From assembly GCA_015655075.1 (NCBI GenBank), contig JAATFT010000093.1:1-52853 (forward strand): a stretch of 52,853 nt of DNA, written 5' to 3'. A program made the position numbers and the translations under genes. Below the pieces are notes generated by a model that saw only the letters and a program-made list of their open reading frames with translations, was not told where the DNA came from and made no database searches. The stretch is from Clostridiales bacterium. Lineage in GTDB: Bacteria > Bacillota > Clostridia > Lachnospirales > Lachnospiraceae. Shown here piece by piece: positions 36,581-45,172 of the stretch. Numbering within the stretch: the stretch's first letter is position 1; every line of letters begins with the position of its first letter.

Positions 36581-37534
36581 ATGGTTAATGTGAGAAAATG
36601 TGCCATGATAGGTTGCGGCTTTGTCGGAGCGGCGTCTGCATTCAGCCTGATGCAGAGCGGGCTTTTTTCCGAGCTTGTCCTTCTTGATGCAAATCGGGAC
36701 AGAGCGGAAGGAGAGGCAATGGATTTAAGCCATGGAGTGCCATTTGCCCGCCCGATGGAAATCTATGCGGGGGACTATGACGACATTGCGGACTGCGGTC
36801 TGATCGTTATCACGGCCGGTGCCAACCAGAAGGATGGGGAGACGCGGCTGGATCTTGTGAATAAAAACGTGGGGATTTTCAGGCAGATTATCCCTGAAAT
36901 CAAAAAGCGCGGCTGCGAGGGTATTTTACTGATTGTTTCGAACCCGGTGGATATTCTCACTTATGCCGCGCTTAAACTTTCGGGTTTTCCAGCGGGCCGG
37001 GTCATTGGCTCCGGAACTGTGCTTGACACAGCCAGGCTTAAGTACCTGCTGGGACGGCGTCTGAATGTGGACAGCCGCAGCGTACATGCTTATATTATCG
37101 GTGAGCACGGTGACAGCGAACTCGCGGTCTGGAGCAGTGCCAACGTCTCCGGTGTGGAGCTGCACCGCTTCTGCGAGATGTGCGGGTATTATGAACATGA
37201 AAAAAATACGCAGGGACTTTACGAGAACGTCCGCAAGAGCGCCTATGAAATCATCAAAAAGAAGGGGGCAACCTACTATGGTATCGCAATGGCGGTACGC
37301 CGCATCGCGGAATGCATTATGCGCGATGAGCATTCCATCCTGCCGGTTTCCAGTTTGGTTGAGGAGCATTACGGCTTAAACGGGATCTGTATGGGGATTC
37401 CGGCCATCGTTGGCAGCGCAGGCGTGGAAAAGGTGGTGGACATCGGATTAAGCGGTGAGGAACAGCTTAAATTGCTGCGTTCCGCGGAGGCACTTCAAAA
37501 GGTACTCAACGGGATTGACTTTTCCGAAGCATAA
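36581..37534 (+). CDS. ldh: L-lactate dehydrogenase
   Basis: 317 residues. NAD-binding 'AMIGCGFVGAASAFSLM', the substrate loop 'TAGANQKDGETRLDLV' (Gln at the position that selects pyruvate; Arg there would mean malate), 'VSNPVDILTYAALKLSG' and the active-site 'IIGEHGDSELAVWS' with catalytic His. It reduces pyruvate to L-lactate. A GGAGGATT site precedes the ATG. The GC content is visibly higher than that of its neighbours, with many C/G third positions, which hints at acquisition from a different genome. It stands alone. Confidence 0.9.
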   Translation: MVNVRKCAMIGCGFVGAASAFSLMQSGLFSELVLLDANRDRAEGEAMDLSHGVPFARPMEIYAGDYDDIADCGLIVITAGANQKDGETRLDLVNKNVGIFRQIIPEIKKRGCEGILLIVSNPVDILTYAALKLSGFPAGRVIGSGTVLDTARLKYLLGRRLNVDSRSVHAYIIGEHGDSELAVWSSANVSGVELHRFCEMCGYYEHEKNTQGLYENVRKSAYEIIKKKGATYYGIAMAVRRIAECIMRDEHSILPVSSLVEEHYGLNGICMGIPAIVGSAGVEKVVDIGLSGEEQLKLLRSAEALQKVLNGIDFSEA

Positions 37535-37622
37535 TAAGGGAAAGCCTTTTCCGGATTTTATTTGCTGCCCGGTTTCAGCCTGTCTGCAACGGGCAGATTC
37601 TATAAAAGCTTTCATAAATTTT

Positions 37623-37857
37623 TCAGCGGGCTTGAGAGCATAAAGAAGCAACGCCCTCCTTTTTTAAATCCTCCAATATTCTTTTAGGTGAATTTTTAAA
37701 AGTCTTTGTCTTGTCTGCCAATTTCATTACGGGACAAAATAAGAATATCTATGGCGCTGTTCAATTTAGGATTTCTCCTGGCACAGCTTCCGAATAAAAC
37801 AACCATATCTACGGAATCATAATAATCAGACAATATATAATTAACATTTTCTATCAT
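37623..37857 (-). pseudogene. Decayed minimal nucleotidyltransferase (MNT) gene
   Basis: The ATG at 37855-37857 opens a frame with 'VDMVVLFGSCARRNPKLNSA' followed by 'IDILIL', recognisable as the GSxxRG...D motif of MNT nucleotidyltransferases. It stops after 53 codons at 37696. A shifted frame continues as protein-like sequence ('TFKNSPKRILEDLKKEG') to a stop at 37623. One catalytic Asp of SDIDL is already lost (SAIDI). It is a frameshifted remnant. Confidence 0.5.
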
Positions 37858-37865
37858 TGTTTTTT

Positions 37866-37965
37866 AAAACTTTGCGGGAAGATTCAGATTTAATTCCAAG
37901 TAATCTGTTGGCGCTTTAACTTTAGTATGAATCACAGCATTATCCAATTAGCCCACCCCTGTTCA
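37866..37965 (-). pseudogene. Remnant upstream of the MNT pseudogene
   Basis: A coding-like tail ('DNAVIHTKVKAPTDYLELN' followed by a Pro-rich end and a stop) ends just before the MNT start on the same strand. It could be the end of the HEPN/partner gene of an MNT toxin-antitoxin pair, but no start or motif remains. From here to 38137 I see nothing else. Confidence 0.25.
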
Positions 37966-38137
37966 TCAGAAAAATAGATATTCCTTTATTTTCCCTCCGC
38001 ATAAATAATTTATAATGATTTTAGTATGTTAATAACTTCTTAACAACTTTATTTATAACAAAAACTTCCTAAAACTTATTTTAATACTTTAATGAAGAAC
38101 CTCAATCACTTTTTTATAAAGGTTATAAAGCCACTGT

Positions 38138-38183
38138 GGGAACATAGGTTGTTCCCCTGGTTTAATTTAGACGATGCTATAAT
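38138..38183 (+). promoter_or_regulatory. Operator/promoter region of the PTS cluster
   Basis: The inverted repeat GGGAACATAGGTTGTTCCC (38138-38156) lies directly upstream of a TATAAT at 38178-38183. The -35 box would fall inside or beside the repeat and is poor, as expected for a regulated promoter. The RpiR protein of the cluster is the likely ligand. Confidence 0.45.
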
Positions 38184-38282
38184 ACTATATAGAATAGAAC
38201 AGAGTAAATTCTGAATCTAAGAGCTCGGAAAAGGAAGATATTTTTTCTATTTCAATAATTATAATGGAAGGTACGTGCATTT

Positions 38283-39677
38283 ATGAAATATGAACAGTTA
38301 GTAAAAGATGTACTATTTAACATTGGGGGTAAAGAAAACTTAGATTTTGCGAATCATTGCGCAACAAGGTTAAGGTTGAAAGTAAAAGACATTTCTAAAG
38401 TAAATCAGCAGGGGTTAAAAACAACAAAAAATATTTTAGGGCTTGTTGTTCAGGAAAAAGAATTACAGATTATTATTGGAACACATGTAAATCAAGTATA
38501 TAACGAGTTCGTAGATGCGGCAGAAATTGAAATGCAGAAAGAGATTAAAGAGAATTTAGACGAAGATTTAAAGAGTGATAAAAAACAAAAACTTACAGTA
38601 CAAGGTGCATTTAATACCGCGGTTGATTTTGTGAGCGCCGTATTTGTACCGGTATTGCCAGTACTTGTCGCAGCAGGCTTAGTGTCGGCGGTTATTACGA
38701 TTGCAACAAACTTCTTTGGTATGGATACGAGTGGCGGTACAGCTACCATATTAAGTTCTATCAACTCAGCAGGTTTTTACTTTTTACCAATATTTTTAGG
38801 CTTCTTTACGGCAAGAAAATTAAAGATAAGTCCCGCAATGGGTGCTTTTCTTGGAGCAATTCTTGTATGCAGTACCATTAATGGGGTTGAAGGATTAAAC
38901 TTTTTGGGAATTCCTGTGTATACAGCCAGTTATAACGGAACAACACTTCCGGTTATTTTTGGTGTATTGTTTATGGCCGTTATAGATAAAGGAATAGACA
39001 AATATATTCCCAAAGAAATAAAATTCTTTGCAAAACCGTTAATCACCATATTGGTTGTTGTCCCTGTAACGGTATTATTACTGGCACCGGCCGGAGCATT
39101 TTTAAGTAACTATATTAATGCAGGTATTATCTGGTTAAGCAATACGGTTGGCTTTTTTACAGTTGCTATATTTGCAGTATTTAATCCATTGATGGTTATG
39201 TGCGGTCTTGATAAAGCATTAGCCTCCATAGTATTAGCCTCCTTAGCTAATAATGGATATGAAGCTATTTGTTTAGTAGGTTCTTTAACATCAAATACAG
39301 CAATTGGCGGCGCAGCATTAGCAGTTTGGTGGATGAGTAAAAATGCAGATACGAAAGCGTTAGGTCTTTCGGCAGGTATTACAGGAGTATTAGGGATAAC
39401 GGAACCGTCCTTGTTTGGTATTTGTTTAAGATTCAAAAAGCCGCTATTTGGAGCAATGATAGGCGGAGCAATTGGAGGATTATTTGCGGGATTGGTTCAA
39501 TTAAAACAATATGCTTTAGTTTCTCCGGGCTTAGCTGCAACGCCAACTTATATTTCTCCTGACGGAACAATGATAAATTTCTATTTGGCGTTGGCTGCTA
39601 TTGCAATTTCAGTTGTATCAGGATTTATTGCAACCATTTTATTATCACGTAACAAGAAAGAAATATATAACGGCTAA
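38283..39677 (+). CDS. PTS sugar transporter EIIBC (glucose/glucoside superfamily)
   Basis: 464 residues. EIIB is at residues 1-85 with the phosphorylated Cys in 'FANHCATRLRLKV'. EIIC follows from about 105, with around ten membrane segments and the signature 'GITGVLGITEPSLFGICLRF' near residue 365. No EIIA domain is fused, so a separate EIIA is needed. Architecture and size match MurP/SacP-type EIIBC permeases, which import MurNAc, sucrose or trehalose with phosphorylation. The two peptidases that follow point to an unusual substrate. The ATG at 38283 is near a GGAAGG site. Confidence 0.88.
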   Translation: MKYEQLVKDVLFNIGGKENLDFANHCATRLRLKVKDISKVNQQGLKTTKNILGLVVQEKELQIIIGTHVNQVYNEFVDAAEIEMQKEIKENLDEDLKSDKKQKLTVQGAFNTAVDFVSAVFVPVLPVLVAAGLVSAVITIATNFFGMDTSGGTATILSSINSAGFYFLPIFLGFFTARKLKISPAMGAFLGAILVCSTINGVEGLNFLGIPVYTASYNGTTLPVIFGVLFMAVIDKGIDKYIPKEIKFFAKPLITILVVVPVTVLLLAPAGAFLSNYINAGIIWLSNTVGFFTVAIFAVFNPLMVMCGLDKALASIVLASLANNGYEAICLVGSLTSNTAIGGAALAVWWMSKNADTKALGLSAGITGVLGITEPSLFGICLRFKKPLFGAMIGGAIGGLFAGLVQLKQYALVSPGLAATPTYISPDGTMINFYLALAAIAISVVSGFIATILLSRNKKEIYNG

Positions 39678-39771
39678 TAATAAAATTCTCACTTTTAATT
39701 AAATAATATATAAGATTTGAGTATAAAATGTTATCATATTGATAGAAGAAGTAACTTAAGGAGGATTTTTT

Positions 39772-40617
39772 ATGCTCAACAAAATCAGCTTACTAAATAC
39801 ACTTTGCTCGGTCATTAATAGTTCTCACAGCAGCGGCTTGGATTGTGTGCTGGCAAAGCATTTTTTGAAAAATATCGATCACCTTTCAGATTTAAATGTA
39901 TATGATGTTGCTGAAAATTGTTTTTGTACGAGACAAAGTGTAAGCCGATTTTGTGTAAAAATTGGATTTGCCAATTTTACTGAAATGAAAAATTACTATA
40001 ATTTGTATGATTATCAAAAGTGGGAATATTTAAACAGACTGCAAGTAGATGATTTTCGTTTCGATCTGATAAATGAAATAAACAATATGATGAATGAAAT
40101 CAATGCTTGTTTTGAAAACAGAAATATAAAAGAAATCACAAATAGTCTTCATGAAAGCAGTAGTATTACAGTACTGATCGATTCAGCTTCAATATCTATG
40201 GTAACGTTTTTCCAGCGGGCGATGATTTTTTGTGGGAAAATAGTTCAAATTCTAACAAATGCTTATGGAGATAATTCGATTTTAGAAAACATGTATCAAT
40301 ATAATGAAAAAAAACGCAATCCTATTTTAAAATCATTAAATAAAAATGATTTACTTATTACCATATCTGTAACGGGTAACTTTGCCAAGGCTACGAATGA
40401 TATGGTAAAGAAGTGTAAAGCAAAAAAAATAATCGTTACCCTTAATCATGATAATTTATTTCGAGAATCTTATGAAGAGATTGTGTATTTAAGTGAGGCG
40501 GACAAGTCTCATGAAGGTGTTAATGTGTATACGGTATATGGTGTGAATTATTTCCTGGATATTTTATTCGATTGTTACTATCAAGAATATGGAGAAAAAA
40601 AACTTGTAGATGACTGA
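39772..40617 (+). CDS. RpiR-family transcriptional regulator (PTS cluster)
   Basis: 281 residues. The HTH_6 domain is visible in 'LNVYDVAENCFCTRQSVSRFCVKIGFANFTEMKNYY' (about residues 40-75). The C-terminal half is a divergent SIS-like domain ('LITISVTGNFAKATNDMVKKCKAKKIIVTL'), weaker than in typical members. A GGAGG site precedes the ATG. It lies within the cluster in the same direction, so it probably controls the PTS and peptidase genes through the phosphorylated substrate. Confidence 0.8.
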   Translation: MLNKISLLNTLCSVINSSHSSGLDCVLAKHFLKNIDHLSDLNVYDVAENCFCTRQSVSRFCVKIGFANFTEMKNYYNLYDYQKWEYLNRLQVDDFRFDLINEINNMMNEINACFENRNIKEITNSLHESSSITVLIDSASISMVTFFQRAMIFCGKIVQILTNAYGDNSILENMYQYNEKKRNPILKSLNKNDLLITISVTGNFAKATNDMVKKCKAKKIIVTLNHDNLFRESYEEIVYLSEADKSHEGVNVYTVYGVNYFLDILFDCYYQEYGEKKLVDD

Positions 40618-40656
40618 TGTAAAAGAAGCTTTTGTGAATAGAGAAAGAGGAAAAAA

Positions 40657-42102
40657 ATGAAAGTTCTAATTGGACATTTTACATCGGAAAGTAATATGCA
40701 TGTACCAAATCCGTGTGATATAAATGATTATGTTATTAAATATGGCGAAGATTTAATTGATGCAATGCAGATAAGAGATATTTTTGAAGAGGAAGGTATT
40801 GAATTGATTCCGGCTATTTACGCAAATGGATATTCAGCGGGAACTATAACAAAAGAGGCATTTCAATATATAGCTTCTAAGATGCTTAGAGCTGTAAAAG
40901 AGCATGCGCATGAAATTGACGGAATCTTTCTTTTCCTGCATGGGGCCAGCAATGTTGAAGATCTTGAAGGAGGCTCAGGAGATCATTACTTGTTAAGAGA
41001 GATTAGAAAAATTGTCGGTCCTTATATGCCAATTTCAGTTACTATGGATCCACATGGTAACTTAACAAAGGAATTTGCTAAAAACTGTACAATCTGTCGC
41101 TGTTACAGACAATCTCCTCATACGGATATGTTTGACACATATCGTATCGTAGCCAAGATGCTGGTAGATGTCATAAAAAACAGAAGAAATATTCATGCGG
41201 TGTATAGAAAGCCAAAATTGATTTTAGGCGGTGAACGTAGCGTATCTACAGATGAACCAATGTTATCAATAAATAATATGCTGGATGAAATTGAGAAAGA
41301 TGAGCGTATTATGAGCTGCTCTTTTCATATTGGATATGTACGGCATGACAATGCCTGCTGTGGAACAAGTGTCATAGTAGTCCCGAATACAGAAGCGGAT
41401 TTTACATATGCTAATGAAATTGCAGATAAAATAGAGAATTATGTGTTTGAAAAGAGAAAAGAATTTCATTTTACCGGCACAGCGCTTGAGCCAGGTGAAG
41501 CGGTTACAGCGGCCGTCAGTTATAAAGAATCCCCGGTCTTTATTATGGATTCAGGTGACAATTCAACATCAGGTTCGGCAGGAGCAGATACCTATGTGTT
41601 AAGACAGTTTTTGAATTTGAAGGATTATAATAATAAGAGGATTTTGTTTGCAGCTATTTGCGATACGAAAGCAATCAAATATTTATTATCAAAAAAACAG
41701 GGTGATTTTGTTGAATTTGATTTGGGTATGAATTATAACGAATATTCAGAACCAGTTGAAATCAAAGGTAAAATCAGTAAAATCGGGTATGTACAGAATA
41801 TCTTAGGCGGGACGGAAAATGTTGGAGATTGCGTTACCGTTTCAGTTAATGAAAAACCGATAGATGTTTTAGTTTCAAGCAGTAATATTAGTTATGCAGA
41901 GATACATCAATATGAAGCAGCCAATCTGAATATTTGTGATTATGATATTATTATTGTAAAACAAGGTTATATTTTTCCGGAAATAAAAGCCATGTCTAAG
42001 CTAAGTATTATGTCTTTAACAAAAGGGGCCACGGACCAAAAAGTGGAAAGAATTACGTTTAAAAAGGTTATGAGGCCTATGTTCCCATTGGATGAGACAT
42101 AA
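40657..42102 (+). CDS. M81 family metallopeptidase (MlrC-like)
   Basis: 481 residues, full length for the MlrC (microcystinase C) family. Conserved features: 'IGHFTSESNMHVP' at the start, 'GIFLFLHGASNVE', 'ISVTMDPHGNLTKE' and 'RQSPHTDMFDTY', which carry the Asp/His metal ligands, and 'FIMDSGDNSTSGSAGADT' opening the C-terminal domain. MlrC cleaves small linear peptides; other members have unknown substrates. No signal peptide. An AGAGGAAAAAA site precedes the ATG. It follows a PTS importer, so a cytosolic hydrolase for a peptide or amide part of an imported sugar conjugate is plausible. Confidence 0.88.
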   Translation: MKVLIGHFTSESNMHVPNPCDINDYVIKYGEDLIDAMQIRDIFEEEGIELIPAIYANGYSAGTITKEAFQYIASKMLRAVKEHAHEIDGIFLFLHGASNVEDLEGGSGDHYLLREIRKIVGPYMPISVTMDPHGNLTKEFAKNCTICRCYRQSPHTDMFDTYRIVAKMLVDVIKNRRNIHAVYRKPKLILGGERSVSTDEPMLSINNMLDEIEKDERIMSCSFHIGYVRHDNACCGTSVIVVPNTEADFTYANEIADKIENYVFEKRKEFHFTGTALEPGEAVTAAVSYKESPVFIMDSGDNSTSGSAGADTYVLRQFLNLKDYNNKRILFAAICDTKAIKYLLSKKQGDFVEFDLGMNYNEYSEPVEIKGKISKIGYVQNILGGTENVGDCVTVSVNEKPIDVLVSSSNISYAEIHQYEAANLNICDYDIIIVKQGYIFPEIKAMSKLSIMSLTKGATDQKVERITFKKVMRPMFPLDET

Positions 42103-42131
42103 ATAAAATATAGGAATGGAAGAGAGTATAT

Positions 42132-43538
42132 ATGATACAAAATTATAATTACAGCAATGTAATCTTAAAAGAGATAGAAGCGCCTGCAATAGAATACAGT
42201 CAGGAAGTAATAATGCTTTCTGATGAGACAATGCAGGGAAGAAAGAATAAAATTCTTTCCTTAATGAAAAAGAAAGAACTGGATTGTATTATTGTATATT
42301 GTGATCTTGAACATGGTTCTAATTTTGAGTATTTAACAGGATTTCTGACAAGATTTGAAGAGTCATTATTAGTATTGCATGCAGATGGCAGAGCTTTTGA
42401 AATATTGGGGAATGAGAACCTGAAGATGGTACAGTATTCAAGAATTAAAGCGGAAAAGATTCATGCACCATATTTTTCATTGCCAAACCAACCGATGGAT
42501 ACTTCTATGAATTTGAAAGAAATATTATTGCAGGCTCAAATTAATAATTGTCAGAAGATTGGTGTTGTTGGGTGGAAGAATTTCACAAGTAGACTGGAAG
42601 ATAATTCAAAGTTATTTGATGTTCCCTATTTTATTGTCGATGCTTTATCTCAAATAGTCGGTTTGGAAAATATGTATAATTGCGCAGATATATTTATCAA
42701 TTCAGAGTATGGCGCACGTACAACTAATAACGCAAATGAAATAGCACATTACGAATATGGAGCAGCACTAGCCTCGGATTGTATGATACATGCGATGAAC
42801 GAATTAGAACCTGGTAAATCAGAAATGGAAATTGCAGGCTATTTACAAACCTATGGTCAAACCAATAATGTAATAACTATTTGTGCAGCAGGAAACCGTT
42901 TCGAAAAAGCAAATTTATATCCGACTAATAAAAAAATAAAACAAGGTGATAAGCTGTCGCTGACAGTTGGGTACAAAGGCGGTCTTGAAAGCAGGGCGGG
43001 TTATGTTGTAACTGCTGCGAGTGAACTGTCAGAAGAACAACAAGATTATATGGAAGCTGTTGTTGCACCATACTTTACAGCCGTTGTAGCCTGGTTGGAA
43101 AATATTCATATTGGGATGACAGGTGCAGAAATGTATGAATTGGTAGAGACTATTCTACCAAAGGATAAATATCACTGGTCATTAAATCCAGGACATCTAA
43201 TTGCTGATGAAGAATGGATGTCTTCACCGATCTATCCGGCATCCAAGGAAATATTGAAGAGTGGTATGATACTTCAAATTGATATTATTCCATCCGTGTC
43301 CGGTTATGCAGGAACAAGTGTAGAGAGTGGGATTGTTTTAGCAGATAATGAATTACAAAAAGATATTTATAGGAATTACCCGGAATTATGGAATAGGTTT
43401 ATAAAGCGCAGAAAATATGTGAAAGAAGTATTGGGGATAAATCTTAGTGATGATGTTTTGGTTATGGCAAATGGAGTTGGATACTTACGGCCATTTCTGC
43501 TAAATAAGACAAAAGCAGTTGTTTATAAAAATCAATAA
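42132..43538 (+). CDS. M24 (aminopeptidase P/creatinase fold) protein, metal site degenerate
   Basis: 468 residues with a creatinase-like N-terminal domain and a pita-bread C-terminal domain. The five metal ligands expected of M24 peptidases are mostly lost. The region that should read D-x-G...D-x-TRT is 'LSLTVGYKGGLESRAGYV', the His survives in 'NPGHLIAD', and the first Glu is Asp ('ILQIDIIP') while the last is kept ('TSVESGIVL'). A metal-free creatinase-type enzyme or a non-catalytic protein is therefore likely. It lies 29 bp after the M81 gene and is the last gene of the cluster. Confidence 0.8.
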   Translation: MIQNYNYSNVILKEIEAPAIEYSQEVIMLSDETMQGRKNKILSLMKKKELDCIIVYCDLEHGSNFEYLTGFLTRFEESLLVLHADGRAFEILGNENLKMVQYSRIKAEKIHAPYFSLPNQPMDTSMNLKEILLQAQINNCQKIGVVGWKNFTSRLEDNSKLFDVPYFIVDALSQIVGLENMYNCADIFINSEYGARTTNNANEIAHYEYGAALASDCMIHAMNELEPGKSEMEIAGYLQTYGQTNNVITICAAGNRFEKANLYPTNKKIKQGDKLSLTVGYKGGLESRAGYVVTAASELSEEQQDYMEAVVAPYFTAVVAWLENIHIGMTGAEMYELVETILPKDKYHWSLNPGHLIADEEWMSSPIYPASKEILKSGMILQIDIIPSVSGYAGTSVESGIVLADNELQKDIYRNYPELWNRFIKRRKYVKEVLGINLSDDVLVMANGVGYLRPFLLNKTKAVVYKNQ

Positions 43539-43631
43539 GATGTCCGTAAAATTAATCTGATATAGCTATACAAATTGGCAGGGTACCGAAGTCGGTATAA
43601 AAATCAAAAGTGAATTCGATTACTCCAACAA

Positions 43632-43798
43632 ACTAGTGCACTGGAAAGTTGATATCTTGTCTAATGGCTTGCTTGAATTTCCATCTGCTTCGTTGACGTC
43701 AATCGACGTAGCCACCGCTACGCCTCATTCCTCCGCCTCGCAGAATGAAAATCCATTCTACGCCATTAGTCTAAGTATCAACTTGTCAGCACACTAGT
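43632..43798. repeat. 167-bp palindromic MITE-like element
   Basis: Both ends are ACTAGT and start imperfect inverted repeats of about 36 bp (left AGTTGATATCTTGTCTAATG; right, complemented, AGTTGATACTTAGACTAATG). The centre is also palindromic (GACGTCAATCGACGTAG, GGTGGC). It has no coding capacity. Its right end supplies the stop codon of the AraC gene on the other strand. Confidence 0.7.
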
Positions 43799-44636
43799 CA
43801 ATAAAAGGTGCATTTTTGGGTATGGTATTAAAAGCCTTTTTAAATGCCCTGGAAAAGGTGGAATAATTTTTAAATCCGCTTTCAAAGCAGGCATCCGTAA
43901 TGGAACTGCCCTTTTGCACCAGGTTTTTTGCCAGCAGCAGGCGTTTTTCCGTGATATAATTGCCAACGGTATAACCGGTGCCTTCTTTAAAGAAATGCAT
44001 TAAATAGTAGCGGTTTAAGTAAAACTTTGCGGACAGTTTATCAATGGTGATATCTTCGGCAAGATGTTCATTGATATAATCCAGTATCTGAAGAAGCTTC
44101 GTATTGGCCATATCCGAATCCCTATAGTTAATACGGCCTGATATGGCCGTCCTGTTTAACTGGATCATAAATTCCAGGAATAATATCTTCTGATAGAGTT
44201 CATTGGCAAAGTCATTATTATGAATAGAGTGTTCCAGCTCCAGACATACCTGATAAAGCTTGCTTTTATCCATGGAATGGATTCTAAGGACATTGGAATG
44301 CTCTTTTTTTGCCCGTTCAAAGCAATAATTCAAATCATAATCCTTATCCTGATAGGAATGAATAAACTGGGGCGAAACATATATTATGATCCGTTCATAA
44401 GTTGAATCATCCAGGAAGGAAGGCTTATGGATTTCACCTGCATTTACAAGAACAATATCGTAAGGCTTTAACAGATAGTTTTTACCTTCAATGAAATAGT
44501 TTATATTGCCTCTTAAAAAAATCGTGATTTTATTAAAGTCATGATAATGGAAATCAAAGACTTTCTTCTGTTCATCTATAATATGAAACACTTTAAAATC
44601 ATCGTCTAAATATCCCAGTTTATCAAAATTCTTCAT
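43794..44636 (-). CDS. AraC-family transcriptional regulator
   Basis: 280 residues: N-terminal cupin sensor ('FDFHYHDFNKITIFLRGNINYFIEGKNYLLKP') and C-terminal AraC HTH ('LSAKFYLNRYYLMHFFKEGTGYTVGNYI', 'ITDACFESGFKNYSTFSRAFKKAFN'). The TAG stop lies in the ACTAGT end of the palindromic element, so the last few residues ('APFID') may be altered by its insertion; the HTH is complete. It is convergent with the M24 gene and opposite to the DapA-family gene. The target is unknown. Confidence 0.85.
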   Translation of the reverse strand: MKNFDKLGYLDDDFKVFHIIDEQKKVFDFHYHDFNKITIFLRGNINYFIEGKNYLLKPYDIVLVNAGEIHKPSFLDDSTYERIIIYVSPQFIHSYQDKDYDLNYCFERAKKEHSNVLRIHSMDKSKLYQVCLELEHSIHNNDFANELYQKILFLEFMIQLNRTAISGRINYRDSDMANTKLLQILDYINEHLAEDITIDKLSAKFYLNRYYLMHFFKEGTGYTVGNYITEKRLLLAKNLVQKGSSITDACFESGFKNYSTFSRAFKKAFNTIPKNAPFID

Positions 44637-44770
44637 GTCCGGCTTTTGTTTTCCTTTCTAAATGTAAAGACTCCTTGGACGCATTTTTATCACCTCAAAC
44701 TTATAATACCACTTTGTTTTGTCGACTACAAACCTAAAAAATAGGGAATCTTAAAAAAATATAATGATGA

Positions 44771-44808
44771 CCCGTTGAAATCAATAAACCTGATTTCAGG
44801 GGTTTTTT
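44771..44808 (+). terminator. Orphan intrinsic terminator
   Basis: CCC-TTGAAATCA pairs with TGATTTCA-GGG and is followed by TTTTTT. No plus-strand gene ends nearby, so it may close a transcript from a lost gene. It can also insulate the DapA-family gene. The rest of 44637-45038 holds the AraC promoter region and an AGGAGG followed by an 8-codon frame at 44952. Confidence 0.55.
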
Positions 44809-45038
44809 ACTTTCGCGAAGGCAAAGTAAGCAGGGTAATCTTCAATCTTGTTTAAGTGAGGAATCCTAAACTCATTATACAGCACTATTTGCAATATTTA
44901 AAGCATTTTTATGATATCATTATAAAATAATGTTGTGTAAAATAGATTCAGGAGGATGCAAAAGGAACCTAATATTTGAAAAGTATCACGGACCTGGCAA
45001 TGGTTATCTGGTTTATGGCGTTTTTCAATAAAATGTAT

Positions 45039-45127
45039 TATAGGAACGCAAAACATGTTCCTATAGTTGGTTGCACGGCGCAAAAGCAGCGCCTTTTATC
45101 AGAAGATAAAAAACATCTTACGATAAG
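45039..45127. repeat. Three-hairpin repeat element, copy B (inverted)
   Basis: Carries TATAGGAAC/GTTCCTATA, then TGCACGGCGCAAAAGCAGCGCC, then a weaker TTATCAGAAGAT hairpin. It is the reverse complement order of copy A at 36441-36531, with about 80 percent identity by eye. It sits just upstream of the DapA-family gene. Confidence 0.65.
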
Positions 45128-45172
45128 CTGTTATTATAAAACTATTAGTTTTAATTTTTCAGGAGGTATATT

